From a virus, in the IMG/VR virus record IMGVR_UViG_3300005264_000063, positions 1 to 55,883 of that record: a stretch of DNA of 55,883 nucleotides; one strand, 5' to 3'. Shown here piece by piece: positions 8,676 through 17,904 of the stretch (positions within the stretch are counted from its first letter, which is position 1; each line of letters opens with the position of its first letter). Below the pieces are notes generated by a model that searched no databases, was not told where the DNA came from, and saw only the letters and a list, made by a program, of their open reading frames with translations. The position numbers and the translations under genes are program-made.

Positions 8676-9478
8676 TATGCTTTCTCCTGATTAGTTTTAA
8701 ATCCGCCAAATAACTCTCCGCCTTTTGTTCTAGCACCTAATCTTGATTGGCGTTCTTCTTCTGCAAATCTATCTTTTCTATCCATATTATAATTATCTAT
8801 AGATTGTCTTTGTCCACCTAATGCACTAAACATTCCTGGTAATTGCCCCATCATTTGTTGCTTACGCCCCATATCAGTTTCAGATATTCCAGCACGTTGT
8901 TCTAGTCCTTGTCTTGCCAACCCTTGACTTCCAAACATTTGGTCTCTACCCATGGAATTAGCCATACGCTCTCTTGAACCACTGCTTAAACCACCACTCT
9001 GTGCGAGTCTTGAAAACATTCCAGCTTGCTGTCCAGCTGTTCTTTTATTAAGGTCATCTTGAGCTGTTTGCTCTCCTAATCTTTGCCTGTCTTCACTAGC
9101 TTGCCCCCAACGAGATAAACCACCTGAACTAGCTTCACCATATAAATCGTCTAAAATTCCACCAGCTTTTCCAAATTCTTCTCTTTCTGCTACGTCTTGA
9201 GGCTTATACTCTCCATACATTTGTTTTATAGCGTCATCAGACAGTCCTAGTTGCCCCATTAACGCTTGTGTTCTATCAATCGTATTATTGTCTAAAGAAG
9301 AGTCAGAAAAATTCTGTTTAAAGTCGTCTACGTCTATGTCTCCCATACTATGCCTTATACCCGAATCTAATAGCTGCCGCTTTTCATCATCTGTGAAATT
9401 ACCAAGATTCTGCATTCCGCCCATCTCTTGCAATTTGCCTAGTAATTCTGGACTTATTTTTGATTTATCTATTGCCAT
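8675..9478 (-). CDS. Internal virion protein, Gly/Gln/Met-rich
   Basis: The start ATG 9478 shares a base with the stop of the adaptor gene (TAATG) and is preceded by AGGGAG. The 267-residue product is polar and repetitive (SGGLSSGSRERMANSMGRD, QQMMGQLPGMF), with no transmembrane segment. It sits directly behind the head-to-tail adaptor and before the glycine-zipper protein, matching the place of podovirus internal proteins. Specific function unknown. Confidence 0.58.
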   Translation of the reverse strand: MAIDKSKISPELLGKLQEMGGMQNLGNFTDDEKRQLLDSGIRHSMGDIDVDDFKQNFSDSSLDNNTIDRTQALMGQLGLSDDAIKQMYGEYKPQDVAEREEFGKAGGILDDLYGEASSGGLSRWGQASEDRQRLGEQTAQDDLNKRTAGQQAGMFSRLAQSGGLSSGSRERMANSMGRDQMFGSQGLARQGLEQRAGISETDMGRKQQMMGQLPGMFSALGGQRQSIDNYNMDRKDRFAEEERQSRLGARTKGGELFGGFKTNQEKA

Positions 9479-10554
9479 TAACATATACTCCCTGAATACG
9501 GGTCATGTTTTATCCGTATGTCTGTATTATCATCTGGTTGACGATAACTTAATGTTTGTTTCATAAGTTGTAGTTGTGTCATAACTTCTATATCAATATC
9601 TCTTTTTATCGGATTGCCTGGGTCTTTCAGCAATAGTAACTGCTTACTTCTTGAAATTATGTAACTGTCAAATTCTGGTATATCCAATATATCATCATCA
9701 CTAACTAATTTTCTAGGTTCTCTTATATAGTGCAATATAACATTATGTTCTATATCTGAAATAGGCAACTCTGTTATCTCATGGATATCAATAATAGCAT
9801 GACTATCTGGACTAGATATATGTAATATATAAGCTGCACGTATCTCGTTGAGACGTTCACTCGCTTCTTTTAAAGTAGATACTATTGATACATCTGGGAT
9901 AGAGCTATCAACGAGTTCTTGCCCAGTATGATAAGACCAAACAGAACTTTTAGCACTATCTGCTTGATGAGAAGAATAATTAAGCGATAATTCGTAGACT
10001 AAATCAAAAAGAAGATTTTTATTATATGGAGTTACACCTGTTACGACATCTGCCGTGTCAACACCTGTAGTATGAACGGTTATGTCAGATATATGAGAAT
10101 TAAAATTATCTCTTAAATTTATTGCTAATTTTATTGCTTTTGTAAAAGAAGTATCCTCATGCCCTGTCGGAAAAAGCTTTAATCTTACACCTTCTCTACT
10201 ATCATTTATTAATAGATATGCGTAATCATCATTTTCTTGATACAGAGATTCTAGCGAGTTATCTAAATCAAGTATTCTTTTTATTATATATTCTTCATAA
10301 TGCTTTGCATAAATTACACGTCTTATTTTGTCAGCGTATATATTGTCTGGTAAAGTGTATAGTGATTTGTTTATTTCTAACGGCAAGTAACTTTCTTCTA
10401 AAAAGTAATCCTCGTACATATTAAGGATTGTCGCTCCTGCATCAGTAATAGCTCTATTTATAGCACGATTGACTTCTTTAGACGTTATAAATTTCTCGTC
10501 ACCTAAGTCTAAGTCGTCTTGGAGTATTTCTCTTAAATCCAATAATGTTGTCAT
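9478..10554 (-). CDS. Head-to-tail adaptor (connector) protein
   Basis: A 358-residue protein. The N-terminus (LREILQDDLDLGDEKFITSK-type, then VNRAINRAITDAG) is the helical start typical of podovirus adaptors such as P22 gp4 or tail-tubular-A-like proteins that bind under the portal ring. A beta-rich middle and a C-terminal helical segment follow. It overlaps its neighbours by 4 bp (ATGA) on the upstream side. It would form the ring joining portal to tail hub. Family call by pattern and position, not by alignment. Confidence 0.62.
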   Translation of the reverse strand: MTTLLDLREILQDDLDLGDEKFITSKEVNRAINRAITDAGATILNMYEDYFLEESYLPLEINKSLYTLPDNIYADKIRRVIYAKHYEEYIIKRILDLDNSLESLYQENDDYAYLLINDSREGVRLKLFPTGHEDTSFTKAIKLAINLRDNFNSHISDITVHTTGVDTADVVTGVTPYNKNLLFDLVYELSLNYSSHQADSAKSSVWSYHTGQELVDSSIPDVSIVSTLKEASERLNEIRAAYILHISSPDSHAIIDIHEITELPISDIEHNVILHYIREPRKLVSDDDILDIPEFDSYIISRSKQLLLLKDPGNPIKRDIDIEVMTQLQLMKQTLSYRQPDDNTDIRIKHDPYSGSIC

Positions 10555-10886
10555 TTGTAAGTCCCTATTAATGCTCGTATTTCACAAGCTCTGTCTGTTG
10601 ATAAAACAATATTATTTTTATCAAACTTCTCATAAGTAAAACTATAAGTTGTATTAGACGGGATAACAGACATAACTATCACATCTTTTGGGACGTAACG
10701 CAAATTATGCTTTATCTTATAATCTGTTACAGTAGCTAAAACTTTAATGACCTTAAAAGTTCCTACAAAATTATTCAGAATATTACTATTTACTCCCTTA
10801 TTTAATTCTAGTAATATTTCTTTCAAAACGAGTTTATCTATATTTCCTTCATTGTCAAGCAATAAATTTATATCTATACTATTCAT
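10551..10886 (-). CDS. Tail/head-completion protein (111 aa)
   Basis: A 111-residue protein with a helical N-terminus and a C-terminal beta domain (FVGTFKVIKV ... IKHNLRYVPKDVIVMSV). The H-N-L-x3-P-K-D-V-I-V motif recurs in small phage virion proteins encoded next to tail genes. It overlaps both the tail-hub gene and the adaptor gene, so translation is coupled. It is probably a virion component of the neck or collar. Confidence 0.55.
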   Translation of the reverse strand: MNSIDINLLLDNEGNIDKLVLKEILLELNKGVNSNILNNFVGTFKVIKVLATVTDYKIKHNLRYVPKDVIVMSVIPSNTTYSFTYEKFDKNNIVLSTDRACEIRALIGTYK

Positions 10887-13800
10887 TTACTTCACTCGCA
10901 TTAGAAGAATAAGTGTCAAAATTCTCGCTAAATATATTGTAATATAGGTTATAGCTAATAATATTAACTATTTCGTTCTTAGGAATCCCTCTTATTATCC
11001 ATTTTTTTGTACCATTAATTAGTCGCCCAACATTATCAAATATCCTTATTGTTGCATCATCTATAACATCTGTTATTAAATAATCTTTAGTATATTCATC
11101 ATCTTCAAAACTTATATAGTACCCTGCACTATCTTTATCCCAAAAATAGTCTGTATTCGTTAGAGTAACTTTTAATATAGAAGGTAATATTGCTTTTGCA
11201 TGATAAGAGTTATAGCTACTAAAAACATATATGTTGCCTTCAAATTCGTATATACCATTAGTGTCGTGTCCGTTAAAAAAACTGTTTATCTCTCTATTGT
11301 CAAATCCTGTGCCATCATAAGATATACCGTATTCCCCGTTGTTAGCTACATATATCCAGAAACCAATATACTCTAATCCTTTTATATCCTCGCTAGTTGC
11401 TGTACCTATAATTGTCCATAAATCATCATCTACAGAGAATAAAGCTATACCATCTTTTCCCATAGTTATAACTTTAGAGTTATCACTAGCTACAGTAAGT
11501 AAATCTTTTGTAGTCCCTGTTGTTTTTTGAAACCAGTTCTCTCCATCAGAAGATACTGATAATTTGCCATTATCCCCAACGATATATATTTTATCACTTG
11601 CTACACATATATCATTTATATTGTTGCTGCCAAATCCTGTAGACCCTAAATTCCATGTGTTTTTATTTGTTGAATTATAACAACTTCCGTTCTTGCCTAT
11701 TACTACATAGACCCCGTCTTTATATTTAATTTTGTTAAGCTCGCCTGCTGTTACTGGCTTTATATCCCATGAAGGCAGTAAAGGAGAAAAAGCTATGCTT
11801 TCAGTGCCGTTGTGCTGTCCTATTACTGCGAACTCACCATTGACATAACCGACACCGTGTAAATCACCGTTTAAAGGAGATGTTATTTCTCCAAAAGTTC
11901 CACCGTTGTCTATATATAATGTATTATTTTCACAAAGGAATAAACGTGTATTATCATCTGAAACTACATTTAATATAGTATTGTGAAACATTTTTACATT
12001 ATCTGCAAATTCGTAAATGTCAGTATTCCATAAAACAGAAACTTCACCAGTACACATATCATCTGATTTTTCTATTTCTACAAATCCATTCGTTAATTTT
12101 ATTTGCTTAGTATAACTTCTTAATCCATTTTTAGCAATATATCTGATATGGTTAATATCTCTTGCGTTTTCCCATTTATAATCATTGCCAGCGTCTTCCC
12201 ATAAGACATAAGGTGTATTATACCTTAATTGGTCTTTAATATTGACTACACCTGTTTCTTTAAAAGATTGTAAGCCATCATTAGCCGAACTAGGTTGCAA
12301 GCTTAAATTAGAGATATTCTTACTTCTAACAGCTATTTTAGACCACCATTTTCTTACAGTCCTATTTCCACCATCTAACTCTGATGAGACATATTCCCAT
12401 ATTATCGCATCATGCCCCCATTCAGGAAGTGCTTTAGCATAATTAGGAGATATATCACTTCTGTATTTGCTTTTATGTATATAAATATATCCAAATATAT
12501 CACTTCTTATTATCTCGTTATCGTTGTTTATGTGCATTGCTATAGGATTAAAACTAATCCCACTCCATGTCGCAAAAGTCCCTGTTTGCTTAATTCCATA
12601 CCTTTCGTAAAAAATAAAAAAACTATCATTCATTAAAGAGTTATCATTTTTTTGACAAGCAAAATACATCTTCTTTTCTATTTTATCATAACGCCCTATT
12701 ATTTGACGTGCTTTATCAACCTTTTTATCTCCTACTTTTATTGTTTTTGTAATGCTAGAATATGTCTCGTTAAATTTATCACTTATTTTTATAAGTTTAT
12801 ATCCATCAGTAAAACAAAAACCTGTATTACCTGCGAAATAAGAACCATAAGTGCTTTTAGCAATACTGTTATCACTTACACATCCTACAGCACTGTCTAT
12901 TAAGACAGCTGTAATCATGCCCATACCTAAACTGTCTACAGAACCTTCTAGTCTGTAAGTAGACTTCTTTGTAAAGGCTATCATTATTTTATTAACACTG
13001 GTAAGTCCTGTAATATCATCATCCAGGTCTACATAAAAACTTCCAGGTACACTGTCTGGGTCTACAGAAGAATACATTATTCTATATGGCTTATCTTTAA
13101 AATTACCATAATACCCAACATTGTTTACTATTTCTACATATTTGCTTGGTATCGGTTGGTCATAATCAAGAACGCCACCATTAATGTATAGTTCTTGCAT
13201 TGTTTGTAAATCATTATCATTAAGCGTATCAACGATATTAGCACCACTATTTACGTCCGTCTCTCCAACAAGGTGGAAGTTTTGTCCGCCTTTTATAGTC
13301 CTAAATATTTTTACTTTTATATCTGCTAAACCATAATTAAACTGGTCAGAGTTATCTATCGTTTGAAATACTGATAGAGTTACGTTATCAGCACTTATAT
13401 CCGCTGGTCCATCTGTGATTTGCTTAAAATGTGTACTACTCCAATCTTCAAAAAGAACATTATTAACATTATAAGGTCTAACAAACACTAATGCGTATAT
13501 ATAGCTATTAGTATTAGCAGAATAAGACATTGTTGGGTCAGTTGTATATTCAGGTAAACCAGATGTTAATACTTTATAAGAGCTAGTTATACCATCATAA
13601 AAGACTTTTATTGACTTTGAGTTCTTGTCATTTGTTATAAACATGTGATTACGCCATTCAGCAAAACTAAAGTGTACTGTTTTTGACATTGGCTCATTAG
13701 GGTCGTCTATATAATCACCTGTATCAAAAGCCTTGTTGCCTGTATCTCCCAAAATCTCAATCATTTCACTTTCATTATATTTATATAATCTTCTTCCGCT

Positions 13801-14034
13801 TAGAAAGAACTCTTTCTCATTTAATGTGAAAAAAGTGTTTATTCTTTGCCCATTAGGCGACCGTGTTATCTCTATATCAGTAGAGAGTAGTTCGCTTCCA
13901 GATCTGGACTCAATACTTACATCATCAAGTATATTAAAATTATCTAAAGTTGTAGCTGTAGTGATATCTCCTATTTTTGGGTTATCTGTTATACCCCCAG
14001 AGAAGTTAGCTGATGTGAAACTTTGGTAGCCCAT
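10879..14034 (-). CDS. Tail hub/stabilisation protein with beta-propeller insertion
   Basis: The ATG at 14034 shares one base with the upstream stop (TAATG), giving 1051 residues beginning MGYQSFTSANFSGGITDN. The first ~600 residues look like a podovirus tail hub or stabilisation protein (P22 gp10-like, usually ~470-800 aa): GxTDNPKIG start, FFTLNEKEFFLSGRRLY, then TKKSTYRLEGSVDSLGMG. Residues ~690-950 hold a run of ~45-residue repeats of a WD40/BNR-like propeller (IAFSPLLPSWDIKP, YNSTNKNTWNLGS, SVSSDGENWFQKT, FSVDDDLWTIIG). The product is longer than usual, apparently because of this propeller. It may carry host-surface binding in addition to closing the portal channel. Confidence 0.65.
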   Translation of the reverse strand: MGYQSFTSANFSGGITDNPKIGDITTATTLDNFNILDDVSIESRSGSELLSTDIEITRSPNGQRINTFFTLNEKEFFLSGRRLYKYNESEMIEILGDTGNKAFDTGDYIDDPNEPMSKTVHFSFAEWRNHMFITNDKNSKSIKVFYDGITSSYKVLTSGLPEYTTDPTMSYSANTNSYIYALVFVRPYNVNNVLFEDWSSTHFKQITDGPADISADNVTLSVFQTIDNSDQFNYGLADIKVKIFRTIKGGQNFHLVGETDVNSGANIVDTLNDNDLQTMQELYINGGVLDYDQPIPSKYVEIVNNVGYYGNFKDKPYRIMYSSVDPDSVPGSFYVDLDDDITGLTSVNKIMIAFTKKSTYRLEGSVDSLGMGMITAVLIDSAVGCVSDNSIAKSTYGSYFAGNTGFCFTDGYKLIKISDKFNETYSSITKTIKVGDKKVDKARQIIGRYDKIEKKMYFACQKNDNSLMNDSFFIFYERYGIKQTGTFATWSGISFNPIAMHINNDNEIIRSDIFGYIYIHKSKYRSDISPNYAKALPEWGHDAIIWEYVSSELDGGNRTVRKWWSKIAVRSKNISNLSLQPSSANDGLQSFKETGVVNIKDQLRYNTPYVLWEDAGNDYKWENARDINHIRYIAKNGLRSYTKQIKLTNGFVEIEKSDDMCTGEVSVLWNTDIYEFADNVKMFHNTILNVVSDDNTRLFLCENNTLYIDNGGTFGEITSPLNGDLHGVGYVNGEFAVIGQHNGTESIAFSPLLPSWDIKPVTAGELNKIKYKDGVYVVIGKNGSCYNSTNKNTWNLGSTGFGSNNINDICVASDKIYIVGDNGKLSVSSDGENWFQKTTGTTKDLLTVASDNSKVITMGKDGIALFSVDDDLWTIIGTATSEDIKGLEYIGFWIYVANNGEYGISYDGTGFDNREINSFFNGHDTNGIYEFEGNIYVFSSYNSYHAKAILPSILKVTLTNTDYFWDKDSAGYYISFEDDEYTKDYLITDVIDDATIRIFDNVGRLINGTKKWIIRGIPKNEIVNIISYNLYYNIFSENFDTYSSNASEVNE

Positions 14035-14432
14035 TATAGAAAACGTACCTTTAATCTTAATGTATTGTCTATTGTATATAACCAAAAACTTGTGCTATCG
14101 TATTGCGTAATTGTTGGATTAAGTTCTGCTCCATGATAAGTATGCGGAAAATTATCTATATTTACTTTCAAATAAGCATTGTCAAAATCATATCCAGATG
14201 GCATTATAACTTTTGCTCTATATTTGTTTCCGAATATTTCCCAGTCTACTGCTTCTATAGTTTTTGTTTTCTTTTGTATATTAGAGAAATTAACAAGAGG
14301 AGAATTTATTCCATCATGGGAGTGTATATCTTGCTTCACCCAGTTCTTGGATAGTTTTTCCATCCATTTTTCTTTAGTGGCACTACTGTCTCCTGCTTCT
14401 GGAATAAAATACCCATAACTTGTTATTTTCAT
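14034..14432 (-). CDS. Podovirus tail-region virion protein (132 aa)
   Basis: A 132-residue protein behind GAAGGAAAAT. It follows a recurring podovirus pattern: YGYFIPEAGD at the start, a HSHDGINSPLV motif near residue 37, a beta region with IMPSGYDFDNAYL, and an ending FWLYTIDNTLRLKVRFL. Proteins with this pattern lie beside tail-hub genes in other short-tailed phages, but I know no assigned function. Confidence 0.6.
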   Translation of the reverse strand: MKITSYGYFIPEAGDSSATKEKWMEKLSKNWVKQDIHSHDGINSPLVNFSNIQKKTKTIEAVDWEIFGNKYRAKVIMPSGYDFDNAYLKVNIDNFPHTYHGAELNPTITQYDSTSFWLYTIDNTLRLKVRFL

Positions 14433-14433
14433 T

Positions 14434-14712
14434 TTATTTTCCTTCTATTTTTTCTAAATTTTTATTATTCTCTATCTTATCTTTTGCTTTCTTGTTAGAT
14501 AATAATAATTTGGTAAACTCTTTGTCATACTCTATCTTCTGTATATTTTCTGTAAAAGCTTCTATTATTCTGTTATCCATTTTTGTTATATATATAATTT
14601 TATTGTCTGTACTATAAACGTGGTTTATCACTTTAAAATCATCAAATTCGCCAGTAACATAATCTATTCTCATAGAATAATATTGTGGCTTGCTTTTTAA
14701 ATTATTGTTCAT
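14434..14712 (-). CDS. Small virion-region protein (92 aa)
   Basis: A 92-residue, Lys/Glu/Ile-rich protein behind AAAGGGAT. The first half is beta-like (YYSMRIDYVTGEFDDFKVI) and the second half a charged helix (LLLSNKKAKDKIENNKNLEK). It lies within the run of genes between the capsid decoration-like proteins and the tail hub. No family recognised. Confidence 0.55.
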   Translation of the reverse strand: MNNNLKSKPQYYSMRIDYVTGEFDDFKVINHVYSTDNKIIYITKMDNRIIEAFTENIQKIEYDKEFTKLLLSNKKAKDKIENNKNLEKIEGK

Positions 14713-14713
14713 T

Positions 14714-15079
14714 TTATATCCCTTTTATTTCGTTTCTTTTATCTAACCATACTTGTTTTTCTATTTCACCAGCTTGGTATTTGAAAAACAAAGAGTCGCT
14801 TTCTTCTCTGTACGCAAGTTCTTTTTTTCTTTCAAAATACGATTCATATTCTCTTGTTGCTTTTAACTGTGTTTCTGTGTACTTTTTAAGTATTCCTGTA
14901 GCAGTTAAGTAATATTTAGTAGCACCATATTCAGTTAAACAAGAACCTTGTATTGACTCATTTTCTGCAATAGTGAAATCTACTTTTTTAATATCTTTTA
15001 ATTCTATTTCAGGATTGCCAGCGTCATAATTATCAGGCACTATATTTATTATTTTTCCGTTTTCAATCATTGCTTTCAT
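14714..15079 (-). CDS. Tail-fibre-assembly-like small protein (121 aa)
   Basis: A 121-residue protein with a small beta N-terminal domain (MIENGKIINIVPDN) and a C-terminal charged helix (YESYFERKKELAYREESDSL ... LDKRNEIKGI). A short beta domain followed by a helix ending in W/L-x-KR-x-E-I is reminiscent of phage fibre-assembly chaperones, where the C-terminus commonly contains W-x-A/K-KR-x-I. The start overlaps the stop of the upstream gene. Identity uncertain. Confidence 0.5.
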   Translation of the reverse strand: MKAMIENGKIINIVPDNYDAGNPEIELKDIKKVDFTIAENESIQGSCLTEYGATKYYLTATGILKKYTETQLKATREYESYFERKKELAYREESDSLFFKYQAGEIEKQVWLDKRNEIKGI

Positions 15080-15465
15080 TAATTCACCTTCCTTATTGTT
15101 AATATAGGTTCTCTATTTCCTGCTACATATTGCACTGTTCCAGTTGCAGAAGCTGCGTATATTCTTGATGTCACGCTGTCGCCTTTTTTTAATAAAATAA
15201 CAGGAGGGTGTAAAGTTATACAACCCCTTGAATCATCCGCTGTTCCTTGACTATATCCTTGTCCACCATACAAATTATCATTATTTATTCCTATATTAGG
15301 AAAATAAACAGTTGTAGAAGTGCCGGGGTTTATTGTAAATGAAGTAGAAATGTCATAATATCCATCTTCTGGTGCTATACATTCTAAACCTGGTATATTT
15401 GCTGATGAAGAAGTTACACTATAATCATCAGTCGCTTTACTCGTTACTATTACAGGTCTTTTCAT
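15079..15465 (-). CDS. Beta-sandwich virion surface protein (128 aa)
   Basis: A 128-residue protein behind AAGGAGTG. The composition and pattern (PEDGYYDISTSFTINPGTS, then ILLKKGDSVTSRIYAAS) resemble C1q/TNF-like jelly-roll heads found on phage fibres and decoration proteins. It follows the LamG-like gene and both sit immediately downstream of the capsid gene. It may therefore be a capsid-surface or head-fibre knob rather than a tail protein; this is inference. Confidence 0.5.
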   Translation of the reverse strand: MKRPVIVTSKATDDYSVTSSSANIPGLECIAPEDGYYDISTSFTINPGTSTTVYFPNIGINNDNLYGGQGYSQGTADDSRGCITLHPPVILLKKGDSVTSRIYAASATGTVQYVAGNREPILTIRKVN

Positions 15466-16544
15466 TATTCACTCCTTGCGATAATTTTCACTGTATCATC
15501 GCTACATTCAGTATATCCAGCTCTATATATATTATTGCCATATTTTGCAACAACTTCACAATCTTGTTCGTATTCAAAATTTGCATTAGCATTAGGACGT
15601 ACTTTTTCTTTTAATGTGTAATCAGTGCCTTGTATTGCTGTTGGCTCTGCTATTTTACTTGAGCATAAAAAGTCTATATCATTTTGTGTTACTGTACCAC
15701 TTGTTAAGTGTGCTACAAAAAGAGAAGCTATTATGCCATCATAAAAAGTTGTTACCCCATTGCCTATTTGAAAATCTCCAAAAGTTCCATTAATCATCAA
15801 AGTAGTTTCTGAAGTATCTTGTGCCACACATTGACCGTCAATATATATTCTTTTACCTATAGCATCCCAAATACATATGCCATAATGAAAAGGATTTACT
15901 CCATTTTCAAGTTTTTTTGTTGCAAATAATTTTTTTAAACCATTATTGTTTTCTTCGGTTTTAAAAGAAATAGCTCCGTCTGAAGATATATCAACAAATA
16001 TTCTATCTTGACCACTTACATTTTCTTTTTTAAAGATTGTTTGAGTTAAAGCACCTTGCCCATCATCTATTTTAAATGCAAACCCAATTATTAAATTACT
16101 AGGCACAACATCAAGCAAAGTCGCTTGACTAAAATAGTTACTACCGTCAAACTCTGCACCAAAACCAGTATTTAAAATACCATTAGCGTCTGTTACTGAA
16201 CCATTATTAGTTAAGGGATAAGAACCAGCGTCATCAACTGTTAAACTTCCATTTTCAAACCTATATAAAGCGTCAACGCTAAAATTAGTTAAAACTGCTT
16301 CTATAGTTGATTTATCCCATATCCAACCAGCTTGTTGTTGATTTGTTTCACCGACCAGACCAGTTGCAGTATAATCTTGTACTAACTGAGAGCTGCCAGC
16401 AACATGAACCCATTGCGTTCCATCATGGTATTTCATCAAGTTGTTATTATTGTCTAAAACAACACGCCCTTTTAATCTTCCATTAGTAGGCAACGTATCT
16501 ACTGTTTCAAGACTGGCTTCTTGTAATTCTCCAAAAACTAGCAT
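15465..16544 (-). CDS. LamG/concanavalin-like virion surface protein
   Basis: A 359-residue protein starting at ATG 16544 (GAGG site). The N-terminus (residues 1-60) has a small beta motif (VVLDNNNNLMKYHDGTQWV). Residues ~90-290 read as a LamG/Con-A-like jelly roll (ALYRFENGSLTVDDAG, AEFDGSNYFS, FAFKIDDG, YGICIWDAIGKRIYIDGQ, FQIGNGVTTFYDGIIASLFV). Lying directly after the major capsid gene, it may be a head fibre or decoration protein that binds glycans. An alternative is a tail-fibre protein. Confidence 0.6.
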   Translation of the reverse strand: MLVFGELQEASLETVDTLPTNGRLKGRVVLDNNNNLMKYHDGTQWVHVAGSSQLVQDYTATGLVGETNQQQAGWIWDKSTIEAVLTNFSVDALYRFENGSLTVDDAGSYPLTNNGSVTDANGILNTGFGAEFDGSNYFSQATLLDVVPSNLIIGFAFKIDDGQGALTQTIFKKENVSGQDRIFVDISSDGAISFKTEENNNGLKKLFATKKLENGVNPFHYGICIWDAIGKRIYIDGQCVAQDTSETTLMINGTFGDFQIGNGVTTFYDGIIASLFVAHLTSGTVTQNDIDFLCSSKIAEPTAIQGTDYTLKEKVRPNANANFEYEQDCEVVAKYGNNIYRAGYTECSDDTVKIIARSE

Positions 16545-16556
16545 TTGAACCTCATA

Positions 16557-16578
16557 TAGGGGGCATTTAAGCCCCCTA
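16557..16578 (-). terminator. GC-rich hairpin after the capsid gene
   Basis: A perfect 8-bp inverted repeat TAGGGGGC/GCCCCCTA with a 6-base loop lies 9 bp beyond the capsid stop. No T-run follows on the minus strand, so in the late mRNA it is more likely an mRNA-stabilising or attenuating 3' hairpin than a full terminator. On the plus strand it is followed by GTGTTTTTC and could stop antisense transcripts. Confidence 0.5.
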
Positions 16579-16586
16579 GTGTTTTT

Positions 16587-17888
16587 CTATACAGATACGC
16601 TATGTATAATAGCATTTGCTTGTGGGTTATCACAAACAACATTTCCGTCCAATGCAGCATCCCATACATAAGTAAAACCAGATGTAGAGTTTCTGTCTAA
16701 GAACAAGCCACTGTTTCCATGTTTCTGTCCTTTTTGACGCAATTTACCATTAGTTACGTGAGTAAAAGTGTTCGCATCAATTATTGGTATAATATCAGAA
16801 CTCAATTCAGGGACTTCAATTATATTCAATTCTAATCCACGTCTAACTTTTACAGCAACAGAATCATAATGGAATTTTGTTTTCTTCATACTAGAAACAT
16901 TATAAGCACTTGCATTCTTCTCGTCAGCTTCTAACTGAGCCATAGCAAGAGTATAAAGTTTAGTATTAAGTAAAACATCTTTAGGCTTAGTATTACCAAG
17001 ACCTTTTTTAACCTTTCTGTTGATTTGCATAGAGTAGATATTAAATATCTCATCTAATATATTAGAACCAGTTATGCCAGAACCATCAGCGTTTATACCT
17101 TGTAAGAAAGTATAATCAGCTTTAGCAATACCGTATAGGTTTGCAGGTCCACCAGCAGAATTACTTAAAAGAATATCTCTCAAAGTATTCATTTGGTTTA
17201 TAGGCATGTGAGTAGCTAAATCAACATCTCCATCAAGAAAGATTTCATCATCAGTAATAAAACCAGCACCTAAAGCTGTAAAGTCTAAGGCTGTTGCCAA
17301 TGTTGCATCTGTTGCAACAGTAATTGTATCAGTTTCTAGGTTGATTTTGCTAATCCAACCAGCTACACTTGCAGGAGTAGCTTTTTCACGGAATATCAAT
17401 TTTTGACCTATTTCAAAAATCTCTACTCTATCAATAGACACTTCACCAGAAGCATTACCAGCTCCAGTCGCACGAGATAAAAAGCCTGTTAACATTTTCA
17501 TGTTTAGAGACTGTCTAGTTTTGTTAAGCATTTGTGCTATTTCAAAAGTTACGTGTTTTTGGACAGCCATAAAAGAGTCCTTTTTAGAACCACTATCATG
17601 TTTATCTTCATCGTCTTCATTAAATGCTAGAGCAGCTTTAATTCTTATTTGAGCGTCCATATAACCTCTAATTGTACTAGAACGAGAGATTTCTGCTATT
17701 GGAGTTAAACCACTACCAGAACTTATGCTAGAAGCACCATTTCCATAAAAAGGAATAGGGTACGCCCCACCTTTCCAGTCTGTTGCTTTTTTAATTTTCT
17801 CTAAAAAATAAGTATATCTATAGATAGAGTTATATATTAAATCAGCTCTCAAATATTCATTAAGCATGTTGTCATATAAAGTTGACAT
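16587..17888 (-). CDS. Major capsid protein
   Basis: A 433-residue protein behind ATAGGAGAAAAAA. Size, position after portal and scaffold, and content fit an HK97-fold major capsid protein: a helical N-arm (residues ~1-60), an extended-loop region (ISSGSGLTPIAEISRSSTIR), a long spine-helix-like stretch (VQKHVTFEIAQMLNKTRQSL), and a C-terminal axial-domain-like region (LLNTKLYTLAMAQL). It is not identical to any family I can name. No protease gene is seen nearby, consistent with uncleaved P22-type assembly. Confidence 0.8.
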   Translation of the reverse strand: MSTLYDNMLNEYLRADLIYNSIYRYTYFLEKIKKATDWKGGAYPIPFYGNGASSISSGSGLTPIAEISRSSTIRGYMDAQIRIKAALAFNEDDEDKHDSGSKKDSFMAVQKHVTFEIAQMLNKTRQSLNMKMLTGFLSRATGAGNASGEVSIDRVEIFEIGQKLIFREKATPASVAGWISKINLETDTITVATDATLATALDFTALGAGFITDDEIFLDGDVDLATHMPINQMNTLRDILLSNSAGGPANLYGIAKADYTFLQGINADGSGITGSNILDEIFNIYSMQINRKVKKGLGNTKPKDVLLNTKLYTLAMAQLEADEKNASAYNVSSMKKTKFHYDSVAVKVRRGLELNIIEVPELSSDIIPIIDANTFTHVTNGKLRQKGQKHGNSGLFLDRNSTSGFTYVWDAALDGNVVCDNPQANAIIHSVSV

Positions 17889-17904
17889 TTTTTTCTCCTA
17901 TTAT

